A DNA stretch of 64,000 nucleotides. Origin: Sandaracinobacteroides hominis. GTDB taxonomy: Bacteria > Pseudomonadota > Alphaproteobacteria > Sphingomonadales > Sphingomonadaceae. How positions within the stretch are numbered: position 1 is the first letter of the stretch; each line of letters opens with the position of its first letter. The notes beneath the pieces were generated by a model. It did no database searches. It saw only the letters and a program-made list of their open reading frames with translations, and was not told where the DNA came from. The translations under genes and the position numbers were made by a program. The DNA lies in NCBI RefSeq assembly GCF_016464365.1, contig NZ_JADCUC010000001.1, positions 620,001 through 684,000 on the forward strand, written 5' to 3'. Positions 17,269 through 29,320 of this stretch are shown piece after piece.

Positions 17269-17311
17269 CTGTCTTGCCAAAATGACGGATGCGAGCCATG
17301 AGCGCCCCCTT

Positions 17312-18691
17312 ATGAGCAGGAAATGGACCCCCGATAGCTGGCGCAAGGCTGAAGCACGGCAATTGCCGCTGTGGCCCGACGCCGCCAAGGCAACCGCGGT
17401 CGAGACGGAAATGCGCAGCTTTCCGCCGCTGGTTTTTGCCGGCGAAGCGCGCGACCTGAAGGCGCGGCTGGCCGATGTGGTGCACGGCAAGGCTTTCCTG
17501 CTGCAGGGCGGCGACTGTGCCGAGAGCTTTGCGGAATTCCATCCGAACAACATCCGCGACACCTTCCGCGTGTTGCTGCAGATGGCGGTGACGCTGACCT
17601 TTGCCAGCCACATGCCGGTGGTGAAGGTGGGGCGCATGGCCGGGCAGTTTGCCAAGCCGCGTTCGGCCGACACCGAGGAAGTCGGCGGTGTCTCGCTGCC
17701 GAGCTATCGCGGTGACATCGTCAACGACATCGCCTTTGACGAAGCCTCGCGCATTCCGGACCCGGAGCGGCAGAAGCGCGCCTATATGCAGGCGGCCTCC
17801 ACGCTGAACCTGCTGCGGGCGTTTGCGCATGGCGGCTATGCGAACCTGCATCAGGTGAACAAGTGGAACCTGGATTTCGTGGCGCGCTCGCCCTGGGCGG
17901 AGCGCTATGCGGAAGTGGCCGGGCGGATCGGCGAGGCGCTGGCCTTCATGGAGGCCTGCGGGATTTCGCCGGATACCGTGCCGCAGCTGAAGGGCACGGA
18001 ATTCTATACCAGCCACGAAGCGCTGCTTTTGGGCTATGAGGAAGCCATGACCCGTCAGGACAGCCTGACCGGGGATTGGGTCGATACCTCGGCGCACATG
18101 CTGTGGATCGGTGATCGTACGCGGTTCGAGGGCTCGGCGCATGTCGAGTTTCTGCGTGGCGTGCTGAACCCGATCGGGCTGAAGTGCGGGCCGTCGATCA
18201 AGCCGGACGAGCTGCTGCGGCTGATCGACCAGCTGAACCCGACGAACGAGGCCGGACGCCTGACGCTGATCAGCCGTTTCGGTGCGGACAAGGTGGAGGC
18301 ACATCTGCCGGCTTTGGTGCGCGCCGTGCAGCGCGAGGGGCGGAATGTGATCTGGTCTTGCGACCCCATGCACGGGAATACCGTGAAGGCGGGTTCGGGC
18401 TACAAGACGCGGCCGTTCGAACGTATCCTTGCCGAAGTGCGGCAGGTGTTTGCCGTGCATCGCGCCGAGGGCAGCTATGCCGGCGGCATCCATGTGGAGA
18501 TGACGGGCCAGAATGTGACCGAGTGCACGGGCGGCGCCGTCGCCGTGACCGACGAGGCGCTGGCAGACCGGTACCACACCCATTGCGATCCGCGTCTTAA
18601 CGCGTCGCAGGCGCTGGAGCTGGCATTCCTGCTGGCCGAGGAACTGGCGGCGGTGCGCAAGGGACAGATTCAGGCGGCAGCGGCCGCCTGA
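17312..18691 (+). CDS. Class II 3-deoxy-7-phosphoheptulonate synthase
   Basis: This 459-residue plant-type (class II) DAHP synthase joins phosphoenolpyruvate and erythrose-4-phosphate at the entry to the shikimate pathway. Hallmarks are [60 protein letters not shown] and [12 protein letters not shown]. The start giving [11 protein letters not shown] fits the usual N-terminus; an ATG ten codons earlier is possible and neither has a clear ribosome-binding site. It has no obvious partner genes nearby. Confidence 0.95.
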   Translation: MSRKWTPDSWRKAEARQLPLWPDAAKATAVETEMRSFPPLVFAGEARDLKARLADVVHGKAFLLQGGDCAESFAEFHPNNIRDTFRVLLQMAVTLTFASHMPVVKVGRMAGQFAKPRSADTEEVGGVSLPSYRGDIVNDIAFDEASRIPDPERQKRAYMQAASTLNLLRAFAHGGYANLHQVNKWNLDFVARSPWAERYAEVAGRIGEALAFMEACGISPDTVPQLKGTEFYTSHEALLLGYEEAMTRQDSLTGDWVDTSAHMLWIGDRTRFEGSAHVEFLRGVLNPIGLKCGPSIKPDELLRLIDQLNPTNEAGRLTLISRFGADKVEAHLPALVRAVQREGRNVIWSCDPMHGNTVKAGSGYKTRPFERILAEVRQVFAVHRAEGSYAGGIHVEMTGQNVTECTGGAVAVTDEALADRYHTHCDPRLNASQALELAFLLAEELAAVRKGQIQAAAAA

Positions 18692-18870
18692 ATCGGGCGC
18701 CGGGCGCCAGGCGTTTGCCGGGCGCCTTCGGCGGATTGCCGACCCGGCAAGAGCGGCCCGACAAGAGCGGATAGTTAGTCATGGGCGGGCCGGTCTTGCC
18801 TGAAGTCCCTGTTGCGGGCCGACTATATTCTGCGTATGAAAACTCCGCAAAATAGACGTTCGGAGGGAAT

Positions 18871-20256
18871 ATGAACGCGCCTGTGAACCCGAAGGATCTT
18901 TACCCGGCGGACCTGAAGCCGGTCGGATTTGAGGATCTGCAGCATGTCCCGGGGCCGGTTCCGGGCGGGTCGAAGACGCTTCGGACGATCAAATTCCTCC
19001 GCGATCCGCGCAAGACCATCGGCGACATGGCCGAGAAGTTCGGGCCTGTGTTCCGTCGGCAGGACTATATGGGCTGGGGGGTGACGCTGCTGGGGCCTGA
19101 GGCGAACGAGCTGGTATTGTTCAACAAGGACAAGGTCTTCTCGTCGAAGCTGGGCTGGGATCCGGTGCTGGAGCTGGTGTTCCCCAACGGCCTGATGATG
19201 ATGGATTTCGAGCATCACCGTTCGCAGCGCAAGACGCTGTCGGTGGCGTTCAAGCCGGCGCCGATGAAGGTGTATCTGAACGGACTGAACGAGGGGATCG
19301 AGCGGGTTGCGAGCACATGGAGCGCGACCGAGCAGTTCAAATTCTATCCGGCGATCAAGAACCTGACGCTGGATCTGGCGGCGGGATCTTTTCTGGGGCT
19401 GCCATGGGGGCCGGAAGCGCAAAAGATCAACCAGGCCTTTACCGACATGGTGCTGGCTTCCGTTGCCATCGTGCGCCGTCCCCTGCCCTTCACGCAGATG
19501 CGCCGGGGGGTGAAGGGGCGAGAATATCTGTGCGAGTTTTTCGGCGCGGAGATCCCGAAGCGGCGTGGCAAGGAAGGGGATGATTTCTTCACCCAGTTCT
19601 GCAATGCCGAGGACGACGACGGCAACCCTTTGACGCCGCAGGAAATTGTGGACCACATGAACTTCCTGATGATGGCAGCGCACGACACGCTGACCTCGTC
19701 GATCAGTTCGATGGTCTATTATCTGGGCGTCAATCCGGAGTGGCAGGAGAAGTTGCGCGAGGAGGTTGATGGCGTCCGATCGCGGCACGGCGATGTGCTG
19801 ACCTATGAGGCGCTGAACGAGCTTGAGCTGGTTGAGATGGCGTTCAAGGAATCGCTGCGGCTGGTGCCGCCGGTGCCGATGATTCCGCGCCGCGCCGTCA
19901 AGGATTTCGAGTTTCAGGGCTACAAGATACCCGCCGGCGCCGGTGTCGGCATCAACACGCTCTATACGCACCATATGGAAGAGCATTGGCCCGATCCCGA
20001 GCGGTTCGATCCGCTGCGCTTCACCACCCAGCTTTCGGCCAACCGGCACAAATATGCCTGGGTGCCGTTCGGCGGCGGCGCGCACATGTGCCTGGGGCTG
20101 CACTTTGCCTATATGCAGGCGAAAGCCTTCTTCTTTTATCTGCTGTCGAACCGGCGAATCGTGCTGCCTGACGGCTATCAGGGCGCGTTCCACATGGTGC
20201 CGATCCCGCGCCCGAAGGACGGGCTGCCGGTTACGATGGCGGCGCGCCAGGGATGA
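18871..20256 (+). CDS. Cytochrome P450
   Basis: The 461-residue heme monooxygenase carries an I-helix MMAAHDTLTSS, the K-helix ExxR in FKESLRLVPP, and the heme loop FGGGAHMCLGLHF with the cysteine ligand. It has no membrane anchor, so it is soluble and needs separate ferredoxin or flavodoxin partners, none of which are adjacent. GGAGGG precedes the ATG closely. The class cannot be assigned safely; residues around the PERF region (DPERFDPLRF) are canonical. The 3' end overlaps the convergent SGNH gene by 26 bp. Confidence 0.93.
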   Translation: MNAPVNPKDLYPADLKPVGFEDLQHVPGPVPGGSKTLRTIKFLRDPRKTIGDMAEKFGPVFRRQDYMGWGVTLLGPEANELVLFNKDKVFSSKLGWDPVLELVFPNGLMMMDFEHHRSQRKTLSVAFKPAPMKVYLNGLNEGIERVASTWSATEQFKFYPAIKNLTLDLAAGSFLGLPWGPEAQKINQAFTDMVLASVAIVRRPLPFTQMRRGVKGREYLCEFFGAEIPKRRGKEGDDFFTQFCNAEDDDGNPLTPQEIVDHMNFLMMAAHDTLTSSISSMVYYLGVNPEWQEKLREEVDGVRSRHGDVLTYEALNELELVEMAFKESLRLVPPVPMIPRRAVKDFEFQGYKIPAGAGVGINTLYTHHMEEHWPDPERFDPLRFTTQLSANRHKYAWVPFGGGAHMCLGLHFAYMQAKAFFFYLLSNRRIVLPDGYQGAFHMVPIPRPKDGLPVTMAARQG

Positions 20257-21001
20257 GTTTGACGATGGCTGCGCGATATTCGCGCGCCATTATTTGATAG
20301 CCTTCGTGCGTGGGGTGGACTCCGTCGGCTGCGAGGCCGGGCTTCATGCCGCCGTCGGGGCCGGCCATCGCGCTGTGGTAGTCGACGAACACATGGCCTT
20401 CGCTTGCCGCCCATGTCTTCAGGCGGCGGTTCAGTTCCACGATTTGCGGTGACGGCTGCAGTCCTGGCCGCCATGGGAAGGTGGCGGCCGGCGGAACGGA
20501 GCCGATCAGAACCTTGATGCCGTGGGCACGGGCAAGCTCGGCCATGCTGTGGATATGCCCTTCCACCGCCTCCATGGTGGAGGGGCCGGTGTTGCCGGCG
20601 ATGTCGTTGGTGCCGGCCATGATGTGCACGGCTGTCGGTTGCAGCGACAGCACGTCCTGCCGGAAGCGCACCAGCATCTGCGGCGTCGTCTGGCCGCCAA
20701 TGCCGCGGCCGACCGTGCCCGCCGTGAACAGGTCGGGGGAGTTTTCCGGCCAGCCTTCGGTGATGGAATCGCCGATGAACACCACCCGCACCGGGCGCGG
20801 AACCGCACGGTTGGCGGCGGCATAGCGGCAGAGGTGCCCGAAGTCTTCGAGGATGGAGCGCCTGAACCAGTCGGACCATTGTTCGGGCGTCGGTCGGCTT
20901 TGATCGGCGGCACAGGGATTTTCGACGAGGCCGCCGCGAAAGCTGTCCTCGGCCAATGCGGGGGTGGCGATCAGGGCCAGGATCACGGCGGCTCGCAGCA
21001 T
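20231..21001 (-). CDS. Secreted SGNH/GDSL-family hydrolase
   Basis: This 256-residue protein has a signal peptide (LRAAVILALIATPALA) and all four SGNH blocks: FIGDSITEGW (nucleophile Ser), RGIGGQTT (Gly), AGTNDIAG (Asn) and DGVHPTHEGY (Asp-His). Such enzymes hydrolyse esters of lipids or sugars; the substrate here is unknown. Two ATGs stand in tandem; the second is chosen because GGAGG lies 6 nt before it. That GGAGG can pair with CCTCC 16 nt upstream, which would hide the ribosome-binding site. Acts in the periplasm or outside. Confidence 0.88.
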   Translation of the reverse strand: MLRAAVILALIATPALAEDSFRGGLVENPCAADQSRPTPEQWSDWFRRSILEDFGHLCRYAAANRAVPRPVRVVFIGDSITEGWPENSPDLFTAGTVGRGIGGQTTPQMLVRFRQDVLSLQPTAVHIMAGTNDIAGNTGPSTMEAVEGHIHSMAELARAHGIKVLIGSVPPAATFPWRPGLQPSPQIVELNRRLKTWAASEGHVFVDYHSAMAGPDGGMKPGLAADGVHPTHEGYQIMAREYRAAIVKLIPGAPPS

Positions 21002-21038
21002 CATATTCCTCCAATTATCATATTTATCGGAGGCTGGT

Positions 21039-23679
<2,641 letters not shown>

Positions 23680-23692
23680 CGGCCGGCCGATG

Positions 23693-24379
23693 TCAGGGTT
23701 TGGGCTGGGGCGCCAGCAGTTTCGCCGCTTCGGCGGCGACCGGATCTTCCGCAGCCTTAGGCGCCGGGAAGGCCGGCGGCGGCTTGTTGTCGGCCGCGAT
23801 CGAGGCCTGCAGGATGCGTGAGGGGTTCGCCGGCGGCTCGCCGCGCGCGATGGCGTCGACCCACTGCATGCCCGAAATCACCCGCCCGAAGATGGTGTAG
23901 GTGCGATCGAGCCGCAGCATGGGCTGGAACATGATGAAGAACTGGCTGTTCGCCGAGTTCGGATCCTGCGTGCGGGCCATGGAAACGGCGCCGCGCACGT
24001 GCGGCAGGTCGTTGAACTCGGCCGGCAGGTCGGGAAGATCGGAGCCGCCCTCACCCGTGCCCTTCGGGTCGCCGGTCTGCGCCATGAAGCCGTCGATCAC
24101 GCGGTGGAAGACGAGGCCGTTGTAGAAGCCCTTGCGGGTCAGCAGCTTGATGCGCTCGACATGCTTGGGTGCAACGGCCGGGCGCAGCAGGATGGTGACG
24201 CGGCCGCCGGTGGAGAGATCCAGGTAGAGGATATTCTCGGGGTCCAGAACGGGCGTCGCCTGCGGCACGGCCAGCACCTTGCCTTCCGGTTGCGGTGCGG
24301 CGGGTTGATCGCCAGTCGCCTGCGCAAACGCGGGAGCCCCGAACATCAGGGCGGCGGAAACAAGTGCCAGACGAATCAT
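23693..24379 (-). CDS. Periplasmic cyclophilin-type peptidyl-prolyl isomerase
   Basis: This 228-residue protein has a signal peptide ([19 protein letters not shown]) and one cyclophilin domain at about residues 45-200. Conserved blocks are [20 protein letters not shown] (catalytic Arg and Phe), [11 protein letters not shown] and [11 protein letters not shown]. It helps fold proline-containing proteins in the periplasm. The C-terminal tail is rich in Pro and Ala. The start after the upstream leader is set by the signal peptide. The order coaD, ppi, queA, tgt is common in sphingomonads. Confidence 0.93.
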   Translation of the reverse strand: MIRLALVSAALMFGAPAFAQATGDQPAAPQPEGKVLAVPQATPVLDPENILYLDLSTGGRVTILLRPAVAPKHVERIKLLTRKGFYNGLVFHRVIDGFMAQTGDPKGTGEGGSDLPDLPAEFNDLPHVRGAVSMARTQDPNSANSQFFIMFQPMLRLDRTYTIFGRVISGMQWVDAIARGEPPANPSRILQASIAADNKPPPAFPAPKAAEDPVAAEAAKLLAPQPKP

Positions 24380-24425
24380 ATACACAGCCCTATGCGGGCA
24401 ACTGCTTGCGGCAAGCTGAACATCC

Positions 24426-24917
24426 TCAGGATCGGGATTTTCCGGAGACGCGGGCGCCGACTTCTCTGGCGATGGCGGGCGATACAAATTTGTCGATCGT
24501 GCCGCCGTAGCTGGCGATTTCCTTCACCAGACGCGAGGCGATGGGCTGCAGCGCCACATCGGCCATCAGGAAGACGGTTTCGATCTGGTCGTTCAGCTGC
24601 TGGTTCATCCCGGCCATCTGGAACTCATATTCGAAATCGGCGACGGCGCGCAGCCCGCGGACGATGACGGAGGCCTTCTGCTGCTCGGCGAAATGCATCA
24701 ACAGGGCGTCGAAGGAAACCACCTCCACATTGCCGATCTCCGCCGTTTCGCGGCGGACATGGCCGACACGTTCGTCGAGCGTGAACATGGGAGATTTGGA
24801 CGGGTTGGTGGCCACCCCGATGATGAGCTTGTCCACCAGGCGCGCGCCACGGCGGATGATGTCCATGTGCCCCAAGGTGATGGGATCGAACGTGCCCGGA
24901 TAGACCCCGATGCGCAT
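24426..24917 (-). CDS. coaD: Phosphopantetheine adenylyltransferase
   Basis: CoaD makes dephospho-coenzyme A from phosphopantetheine and ATP. The 163-residue protein has the nucleotidyltransferase motif YPGTFDPITLGHMD, VIVRGLRAVADFEYE with the substrate-binding arginines, and ASYGGTIDKFVSP. The chosen ATG overlaps the stop of the prenyl synthase gene (TGATG). Standard length; no unusual features. Confidence 0.96.
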   Translation of the reverse strand: MRIGVYPGTFDPITLGHMDIIRRGARLVDKLIIGVATNPSKSPMFTLDERVGHVRRETAEIGNVEVVSFDALLMHFAEQQKASVIVRGLRAVADFEYEFQMAGMNQQLNDQIETVFLMADVALQPIASRLVKEIASYGGTIDKFVSPAIAREVGARVSGKSRS

Positions 24918-25813
24918 CAACGATCCCTTTCGATGGCAAAGCGGGCGATGGCCCGCAGCAGATCAGCCTCCGGGCCGAAGCCCTGCAGGTGGTGGATGGC
25001 CTGATCGATCAGCATTTCGGCCTGTGCGCGGGCACGCTCCACGCCCAGGAGCGAGACGAAGGTGGATTTGCCGGCCTCGCCGTCCTTGCGGAGCGCCTTG
25101 CCGGCGAGTTCCGGATCGCCCTCCACGTCGAGCAGATCGTCGGCGATCTGGAAGGCGAGACCCAGGTCGCGCGCGTAGCCCTTCAGCTTCAGGCGGGTTG
25201 CCGGGCCGACCTTGCCCATGATGGCGCCGGCCTCGACAGAGAAGCCGATGAGGGCGCCGGTCTTCAGCTGCTGCAGCCGGGTGGTGGTGGGGAGATCGAA
25301 GGTCTGGGTTTCGGCGGCTATGTCCATCACCTGCCCGCCTGCCATCCCGGCGGGGCCGGAAGCGCGGGCAAGTTCCAGCACCAGTTCCGAGCGGACGAAA
25401 GGATCTTCGTGCGTGGCTTCATCGGCCAGCAGCTCGAAGGCGACGGCGAACAGGCTGTCTCCGGTGAGGACGGCCATGGCTTCGTCGTAGACCTTGTGCA
25501 CGGTGGGCTTGCCGCGGCGCAGGTCGTCGTCGTCCATACAGGGCAGATCGTCGTGGACGAGGCTGTAGACATGCACGGCCTCGATCGCGAGGGCGACGCG
25601 CATGGCACGCTCTCGGTCGACGTTGAAGAGATCGCAGGAGGCCACCACCAGCAAGGGCCGCATGCGCTTGCCGCCGCCCATCAGCGCATAGCACATCGCC
25701 TCGTAGAGGGTGGCGCGCGGATCGTTGGGGACCGCCAGCAGACGGTCGAAGCGGGCATCTACCGCTTCACCGATGGCATCGATCGCCGGCTTCAGGCTCA
25801 GGCTTGCTTGCAT
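24917..25813 (-). CDS. ispA: Farnesyl/geranylgeranyl diphosphate synthase
   Basis: The 298-residue polyprenyl synthetase condenses isopentenyl diphosphate with allylic diphosphates. The first aspartate-rich motif is VHDDLPCMDDDDLRRG, preceded by EAVHVYSLVHDD, and the second is FQIADDLLDVEGD. MGGGKRMRPLLVVA binds the diphosphate. Which chain length it makes is not certain from sequence; the IspA name follows its position after xseB. It lies between xseB (13-bp gap) and coaD (1-bp overlap). Confidence 0.9.
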   Translation of the reverse strand: MQASLSLKPAIDAIGEAVDARFDRLLAVPNDPRATLYEAMCYALMGGGKRMRPLLVVASCDLFNVDRERAMRVALAIEAVHVYSLVHDDLPCMDDDDLRRGKPTVHKVYDEAMAVLTGDSLFAVAFELLADEATHEDPFVRSELVLELARASGPAGMAGGQVMDIAAETQTFDLPTTTRLQQLKTGALIGFSVEAGAIMGKVGPATRLKLKGYARDLGLAFQIADDLLDVEGDPELAGKALRKDGEAGKSTFVSLLGVERARAQAEMLIDQAIHHLQGFGPEADLLRAIARFAIERDR

Positions 25814-25826
25814 CTTTCCCCGTGGC

Positions 25827-26069
25827 TCAGCTTGCAAAGGGCGTTTCGGAGACGGGCTTGCCGTCCTGGTCGAGTTGCAGCTGCGCGATGCGGGCTTCCG
25901 CGGCAGACAGTTTCGATTCGCAATGCGACCGGAGCGCCTGGGCCTCTTCATAGAGGCCAATGGCTGCATCGAGAGGCGCATCGCCGGATTCCAGCTGGCG
26001 CACAATGGCTTCGAGCCGCTGCAACGCCGCTTCGAAGCTGAGGCCGGAAATGTCTTCGCTGAATGCCAT
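25827..26069 (-). CDS. xseB: Exodeoxyribonuclease VII small subunit
   Basis: The 80-residue protein matches XseB: FEAALQRLEAIVRQLESGDAPLDAAIGLYEEAQ is the central pair of helices (given here in parts: FEAALQRLEAIV and LYEEAQALRSHCE). It binds the large subunit XseA, which is not in this window, to make the single-strand-specific exonuclease VII. It leads the operon with the prenyl synthase gene, the usual order in proteobacteria. Confidence 0.92.
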   Translation of the reverse strand: MAFSEDISGLSFEAALQRLEAIVRQLESGDAPLDAAIGLYEEAQALRSHCESKLSAAEARIAQLQLDQDGKPVSETPFAS

Positions 26070-26187
26070 GCTCTCTCCCGAATGGCCTGCCCTTTGGACG
26101 GGGGCGCAACCATGGTCAAGCGGCTGGCGGCTTGCGGGCGCGGGGACTGCGCCCTAGCCTTGCAGAAATTGCCTGGGAGACTGACAT

Positions 26188-27504
26188 TTGCGCGCGCTGA
26201 TCCTTGCCTCGCTGCTGGCCTCTTCGCCGGTGTTCGCCGCCGTTCCGCTGGCAACCATCGAGCAGCGAGCCGATACGCTGGAGCCGAAGGTGATCGCCTG
26301 GCGGCGGGACATCCACCAGCATCCGGAGCTGGGGAACCGAGAGGTACGGACGGCTGCGCTGGTTGCCGCGCACCTGAGGTCGCTGGGGATCGAGGTGCGC
26401 GAGAAGGTGGGCGTGACGGGTGTGGTGGGCGTGCTGAGGGGTGGCAAGCCCGGCGGTGTCGTGGCGCTGAGAGCCGACATGGATGCGCTGCCGGTCAGGG
26501 AGGCGACCGGCCTGCCCTTCGCCTCGACGGCGACCGGCACCTATAACGGGCAGACGGTGCCGGTGGCGCACGCCTGCGGCCATGATGCGCATGTGGCGAT
26601 GCTGATGGGCGCGGCGGAAATGCTGGCCGGCATGAAGGCGGAGCTTCCGGGCACTGTCGTCTTCCTCTTCCAGCCTGCGGAGGAAGGGCCGCCTCCGGGT
26701 GAAAGAGGCGGCGCGCAGCTGATGAAGGAGGAGGGAGCCATCTCCTCGCCCGTGCCGGACGCGGTCTTTGGCATCCATGTCTGGCCGGCACGCGCCGGCA
26801 CGCTGAGCTGGCGGCCGAAGGGGATGATGGCGGAAGCGCGGCAGGTGAAGATCACCATCGACGGCAGCCAGACCCATGGTGCGCAGCCGTGGCGCGGGAT
26901 CGACATCATTTCGCAGGCGGCGACGACAATCCAGGAAGTGAACCGCCTGACCGCCCGGACGACCGACCCTACACAGTTTCCGACGGTACTGACTATCGCC
27001 ACCGTGAACGCGGGCGTGCGCTATAATATCATCCCCGATCAGCTGGTTATGGGCGGGACGATGCGCACCTTCGATGTGGCGCAGCGCGACAGGCTGATGG
27101 CCGACCTGACGAAGACGGTCGACGCGATTGCGCTCGCCTATGGCAGCAAGGCGAAGACCGAGCTGACGCTTTCGGGGCCGCTGACCTATAACGAACCGGC
27201 GCTTGCGGAATGGCTGCAGGGGCCGGCGACGGAGGCTGCTGGCGCCGGGAACATCAATCCGGCGGCGGCTCCGGTAACGCCTTCTGAGGATGTGAGCGTC
27301 TTCATGCAGGCGGTGGGCGGGGTCTATTATTTCCTCGGCATCAGCCCGGATGGGGTGGAGGTGAAGGATACGCCGCCGAACCACAGCCCCTATTTCACCG
27401 TCAACGAGAAGGCGCTGAAGGTGGGGATGAAGGCGCATGTGCTGAGCGCCTTGCGGTTCCTGGAGCAGAAGCCGGAGCGGACGCATATGGCGCAGGGTTC
27501 GTAG
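26188..27504 (+). CDS. M20-family amidohydrolase, exported
   Basis: This 438-residue metallo-amidohydrolase belongs to the M20D group, which cuts N-acyl or amide bonds of amino acids. Metal ligands are in HACGHDAHVAML, QPAEEGPPPG, FGIHVWPA and the late PNHSPYF. RRDIHQHPELG is the N-terminal family block. A signal peptide (RALILASLLASSPVFA) directs it to the periplasm, unlike most cytosolic relatives. The start is a TTG with GGGAGA before it. It ends 4 bp from a convergent TonB-domain gene. Confidence 0.9.
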   Translation: MRALILASLLASSPVFAAVPLATIEQRADTLEPKVIAWRRDIHQHPELGNREVRTAALVAAHLRSLGIEVREKVGVTGVVGVLRGGKPGGVVALRADMDALPVREATGLPFASTATGTYNGQTVPVAHACGHDAHVAMLMGAAEMLAGMKAELPGTVVFLFQPAEEGPPPGERGGAQLMKEEGAISSPVPDAVFGIHVWPARAGTLSWRPKGMMAEARQVKITIDGSQTHGAQPWRGIDIISQAATTIQEVNRLTARTTDPTQFPTVLTIATVNAGVRYNIIPDQLVMGGTMRTFDVAQRDRLMADLTKTVDAIALAYGSKAKTELTLSGPLTYNEPALAEWLQGPATEAAGAGNINPAAAPVTPSEDVSVFMQAVGGVYYFLGISPDGVEVKDTPPNHSPYFTVNEKALKVGMKAHVLSALRFLEQKPERTHMAQGS

Positions 27505-27507
27505 CGC

Positions 27508-28056
27508 CTATTTAGGTTTCTGCTTCCTTGCCAGCAGTTCGGCGGCTTGCCGCTGCATGTCTTCCGTCATCTGCTTGCTGGAAAAGCTGGCGGGCGGCGG
27601 TGCGGGGGTGAAAACCGTCTGGCCATTGTGCGGCGCGGGGGCGCTGTAGGCGGGGGCCGCATAGGCCGGCGCATCGTAGGCCGGCGTTGGCTCAGGATCG
27701 GGCAGTTTCCAGCGGATGCTTCTGGCGATGATAGAGGGAACTGCATTGCCGTTTGCGTCCTGGGCGGGGATGAAGCGGGCGCGCCGCAGGATCAGGAAGC
27801 AGGTCTGGTTATCGAGATCGGCATGGCTGCTGGAGGATATGACCCCGCAATCCGACACGCGCCCGGTGGCATCGATGCTGATCCGGGCGGTAACGCGCCC
27901 TTCCCGGCGCTCGCTTGCGGCCAGCGGGGGATAATCGTCGGTGGTGATCCATGTGGATGGATCGCCGCGAGACTTTGGGCCGGTTTGCGCATGGGCGGTG
28001 GCGAACAGGATGAACGCCACGCAGGGCGCGGCCAGAATTGCATGTGCGGATTTCAT
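27508..28056 (-). CDS. TonB C-terminal domain protein, exported, no anchor
   Basis: The 182-residue protein has a cleavable signal peptide (AILAAPCVAFILFATAHAQ) followed by a TonB C-terminal domain: GRVTARISIDATGRVSDCGV, then RRARFIPAQDANGNAV. A repetitive segment (AYDAPAYAAPAYSAP) and a Pro-rich tail come last. True TonB has an uncleaved membrane anchor and the domain at its end; here the order is reversed and no anchor remains, so it cannot energise receptors in the usual way. Two cysteines could form a disulfide. The GGGGGG stretch upstream marks the start. Confidence 0.75.
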   Translation of the reverse strand: MKSAHAILAAPCVAFILFATAHAQTGPKSRGDPSTWITTDDYPPLAASERREGRVTARISIDATGRVSDCGVISSSSHADLDNQTCFLILRRARFIPAQDANGNAVPSIIARSIRWKLPDPEPTPAYDAPAYAAPAYSAPAPHNGQTVFTPAPPPASFSSKQMTEDMQRQAAELLARKQKPK

Positions 28057-28135
28057 ATGCTGCCCCCCGGCAATATGGTGAAGGGGCAGTGTTCGCGCTT
28101 GTCGTGGCGGGCGCAAGGGCGAAATTGAGAGGCAG

Positions 28136-29320
28136 ATGAGCAAAGTGGTTCAAAGCAGGCTTGTGCAGAACAGAAGGGACGTGTTGGCCGGGATCGGCGC
28201 GATGGGGCTGGCGGGCTGCGCGCCGCGCGTGGCCGGGCAGGCCGTGCTGGCGCCGGGATTTGTGAAGCCGCCGCTGGTGCCGATCGACGTGCGGGCGGAG
28301 CGTATTGCGAAGATTACCGTCTGTCTGCGGCCGTTTCGCGCCGCCGGGCCACGGATCGAGGCGGAGACTGTGGCGGCCAAGCGGGTGGTGCACAATTATG
28401 GCCATGGCGGAAGCGGGTGGTCGCTTTCCTGGGGTTCCGCCGAGGTGGCGGCAGGATTGGCGCTGGAAGGCGGCGCGCGGGACATTGCCGTTATCGGATG
28501 TGGCGCGATCGGGCTGACCACGGCACTGACGCTGCAACGTGCCGGCGCGCGCGTGACGATCTATGCAAAGGAGCGGGCGCCGGAGACTCGGTCTGCGCGG
28601 GCGACCGGCACATGGTCGCCGGATTCGCGGGTGGCGGATCGGGCAAGGGTCTCGGCGGATTTTCCCGACCGGTGGGAGCGGATGGCGCGAGCCTCCTGGG
28701 CGACGCATCTGGGCTATGTGGGGACTGCGGGAAACCCGGTTTTCTGGAGCGATTTCTATATCTTGCGTGACAAGGAAGAGCAGCAGCAGGCCTATGCGCC
28801 GCCGGCAAATGCGATCGACTTTGCGCACTATGGCGGGCGGCTGCGGGATCTGGCGCCGCGTTCCCGACCCTTGACCCGGGCGGAGCACCCGTTTCCGGTG
28901 GCGGAGGCGCGGTTGATGCCGTCGCTGACCTTCAACGTCGCCGAGCTTTCACACCGGCTGATGGCGGATTTCCTGCTGGAAGGCGGGCGGATCGAACAGA
29001 TGATTTTCGAAACGCCGGCAGATCTGGCGCGGCTGAAGCAGCCGGTGGTCGTGAACTGCACGGGCTATGGCGCGCGGGCGTTGTGGAAGGACGAGACGAT
29101 CACGCCGGTGCGCGGACAGATCGCCTGGCTGCCGCCACAGCGGGGGGTGGACTATTCGCTCTATTATCGCGGCGTGAGCCTGCTGCCGCGGCCGGACGGA
29201 ATCGTGGTGCAGGCGGTGGGGCCGAGCGAGATGTTCGGATATGGCGATGCAAGCGAGGTGGCGGACCGGGCCGAGGCTGAAGCGGCGCTGGCGGCGGTTG
29301 CGCCCCTGTTCACGTCCTAA
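28136..29320 (+). CDS. FAD-dependent oxidoreductase, predicted Tat lipoprotein
   Basis: The 394-residue flavoprotein belongs to the D-amino-acid-oxidase/glycine-oxidase group. A dinucleotide-binding motif IAVIGCGAIGLTTALTL occurs near residue 117, late because an N-terminal part precedes it. The N-terminus RRDVLAGIGAMGLAGC combines a Tat-like twin arginine with a lipobox, so the protein probably crosses folded and is lipid-anchored in the periplasm. The substrate is unknown. HNYGHGGSGWSLSWGSA is the conserved family region. It overlaps the convergent fadD by 4 bp. Confidence 0.8.
   Translation: MSKVVQSRLVQNRRDVLAGIGAMGLAGCAPRVAGQAVLAPGFVKPPLVPIDVRAERIAKITVCLRPFRAAGPRIEAETVAAKRVVHNYGHGGSGWSLSWGSAEVAAGLALEGGARDIAVIGCGAIGLTTALTLQRAGARVTIYAKERAPETRSARATGTWSPDSRVADRARVSADFPDRWERMARASWATHLGYVGTAGNPVFWSDFYILRDKEEQQQAYAPPANAIDFAHYGGRLRDLAPRSRPLTRAEHPFPVAEARLMPSLTFNVAELSHRLMADFLLEGGRIEQMIFETPADLARLKQPVVVNCTGYGARALWKDETITPVRGQIAWLPPQRGVDYSLYYRGVSLLPRPDGIVVQAVGPSEMFGYGDASEVADRAEAEAALAAVAPLFTS

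Noticed and set aside
15463-17673. 736-codon frame opposite the carotenoid oxygenase
   Set aside because: Antisense shadow with no recognisable family; the oxygenase has all its metal-ligand blocks.
18692-18760. GGCGCC-rich stretch after DAHP synthase considered as a terminator
   Set aside because: The repeats are short and self-complementary by composition and no T run follows; I could not draw a convincing single stem.
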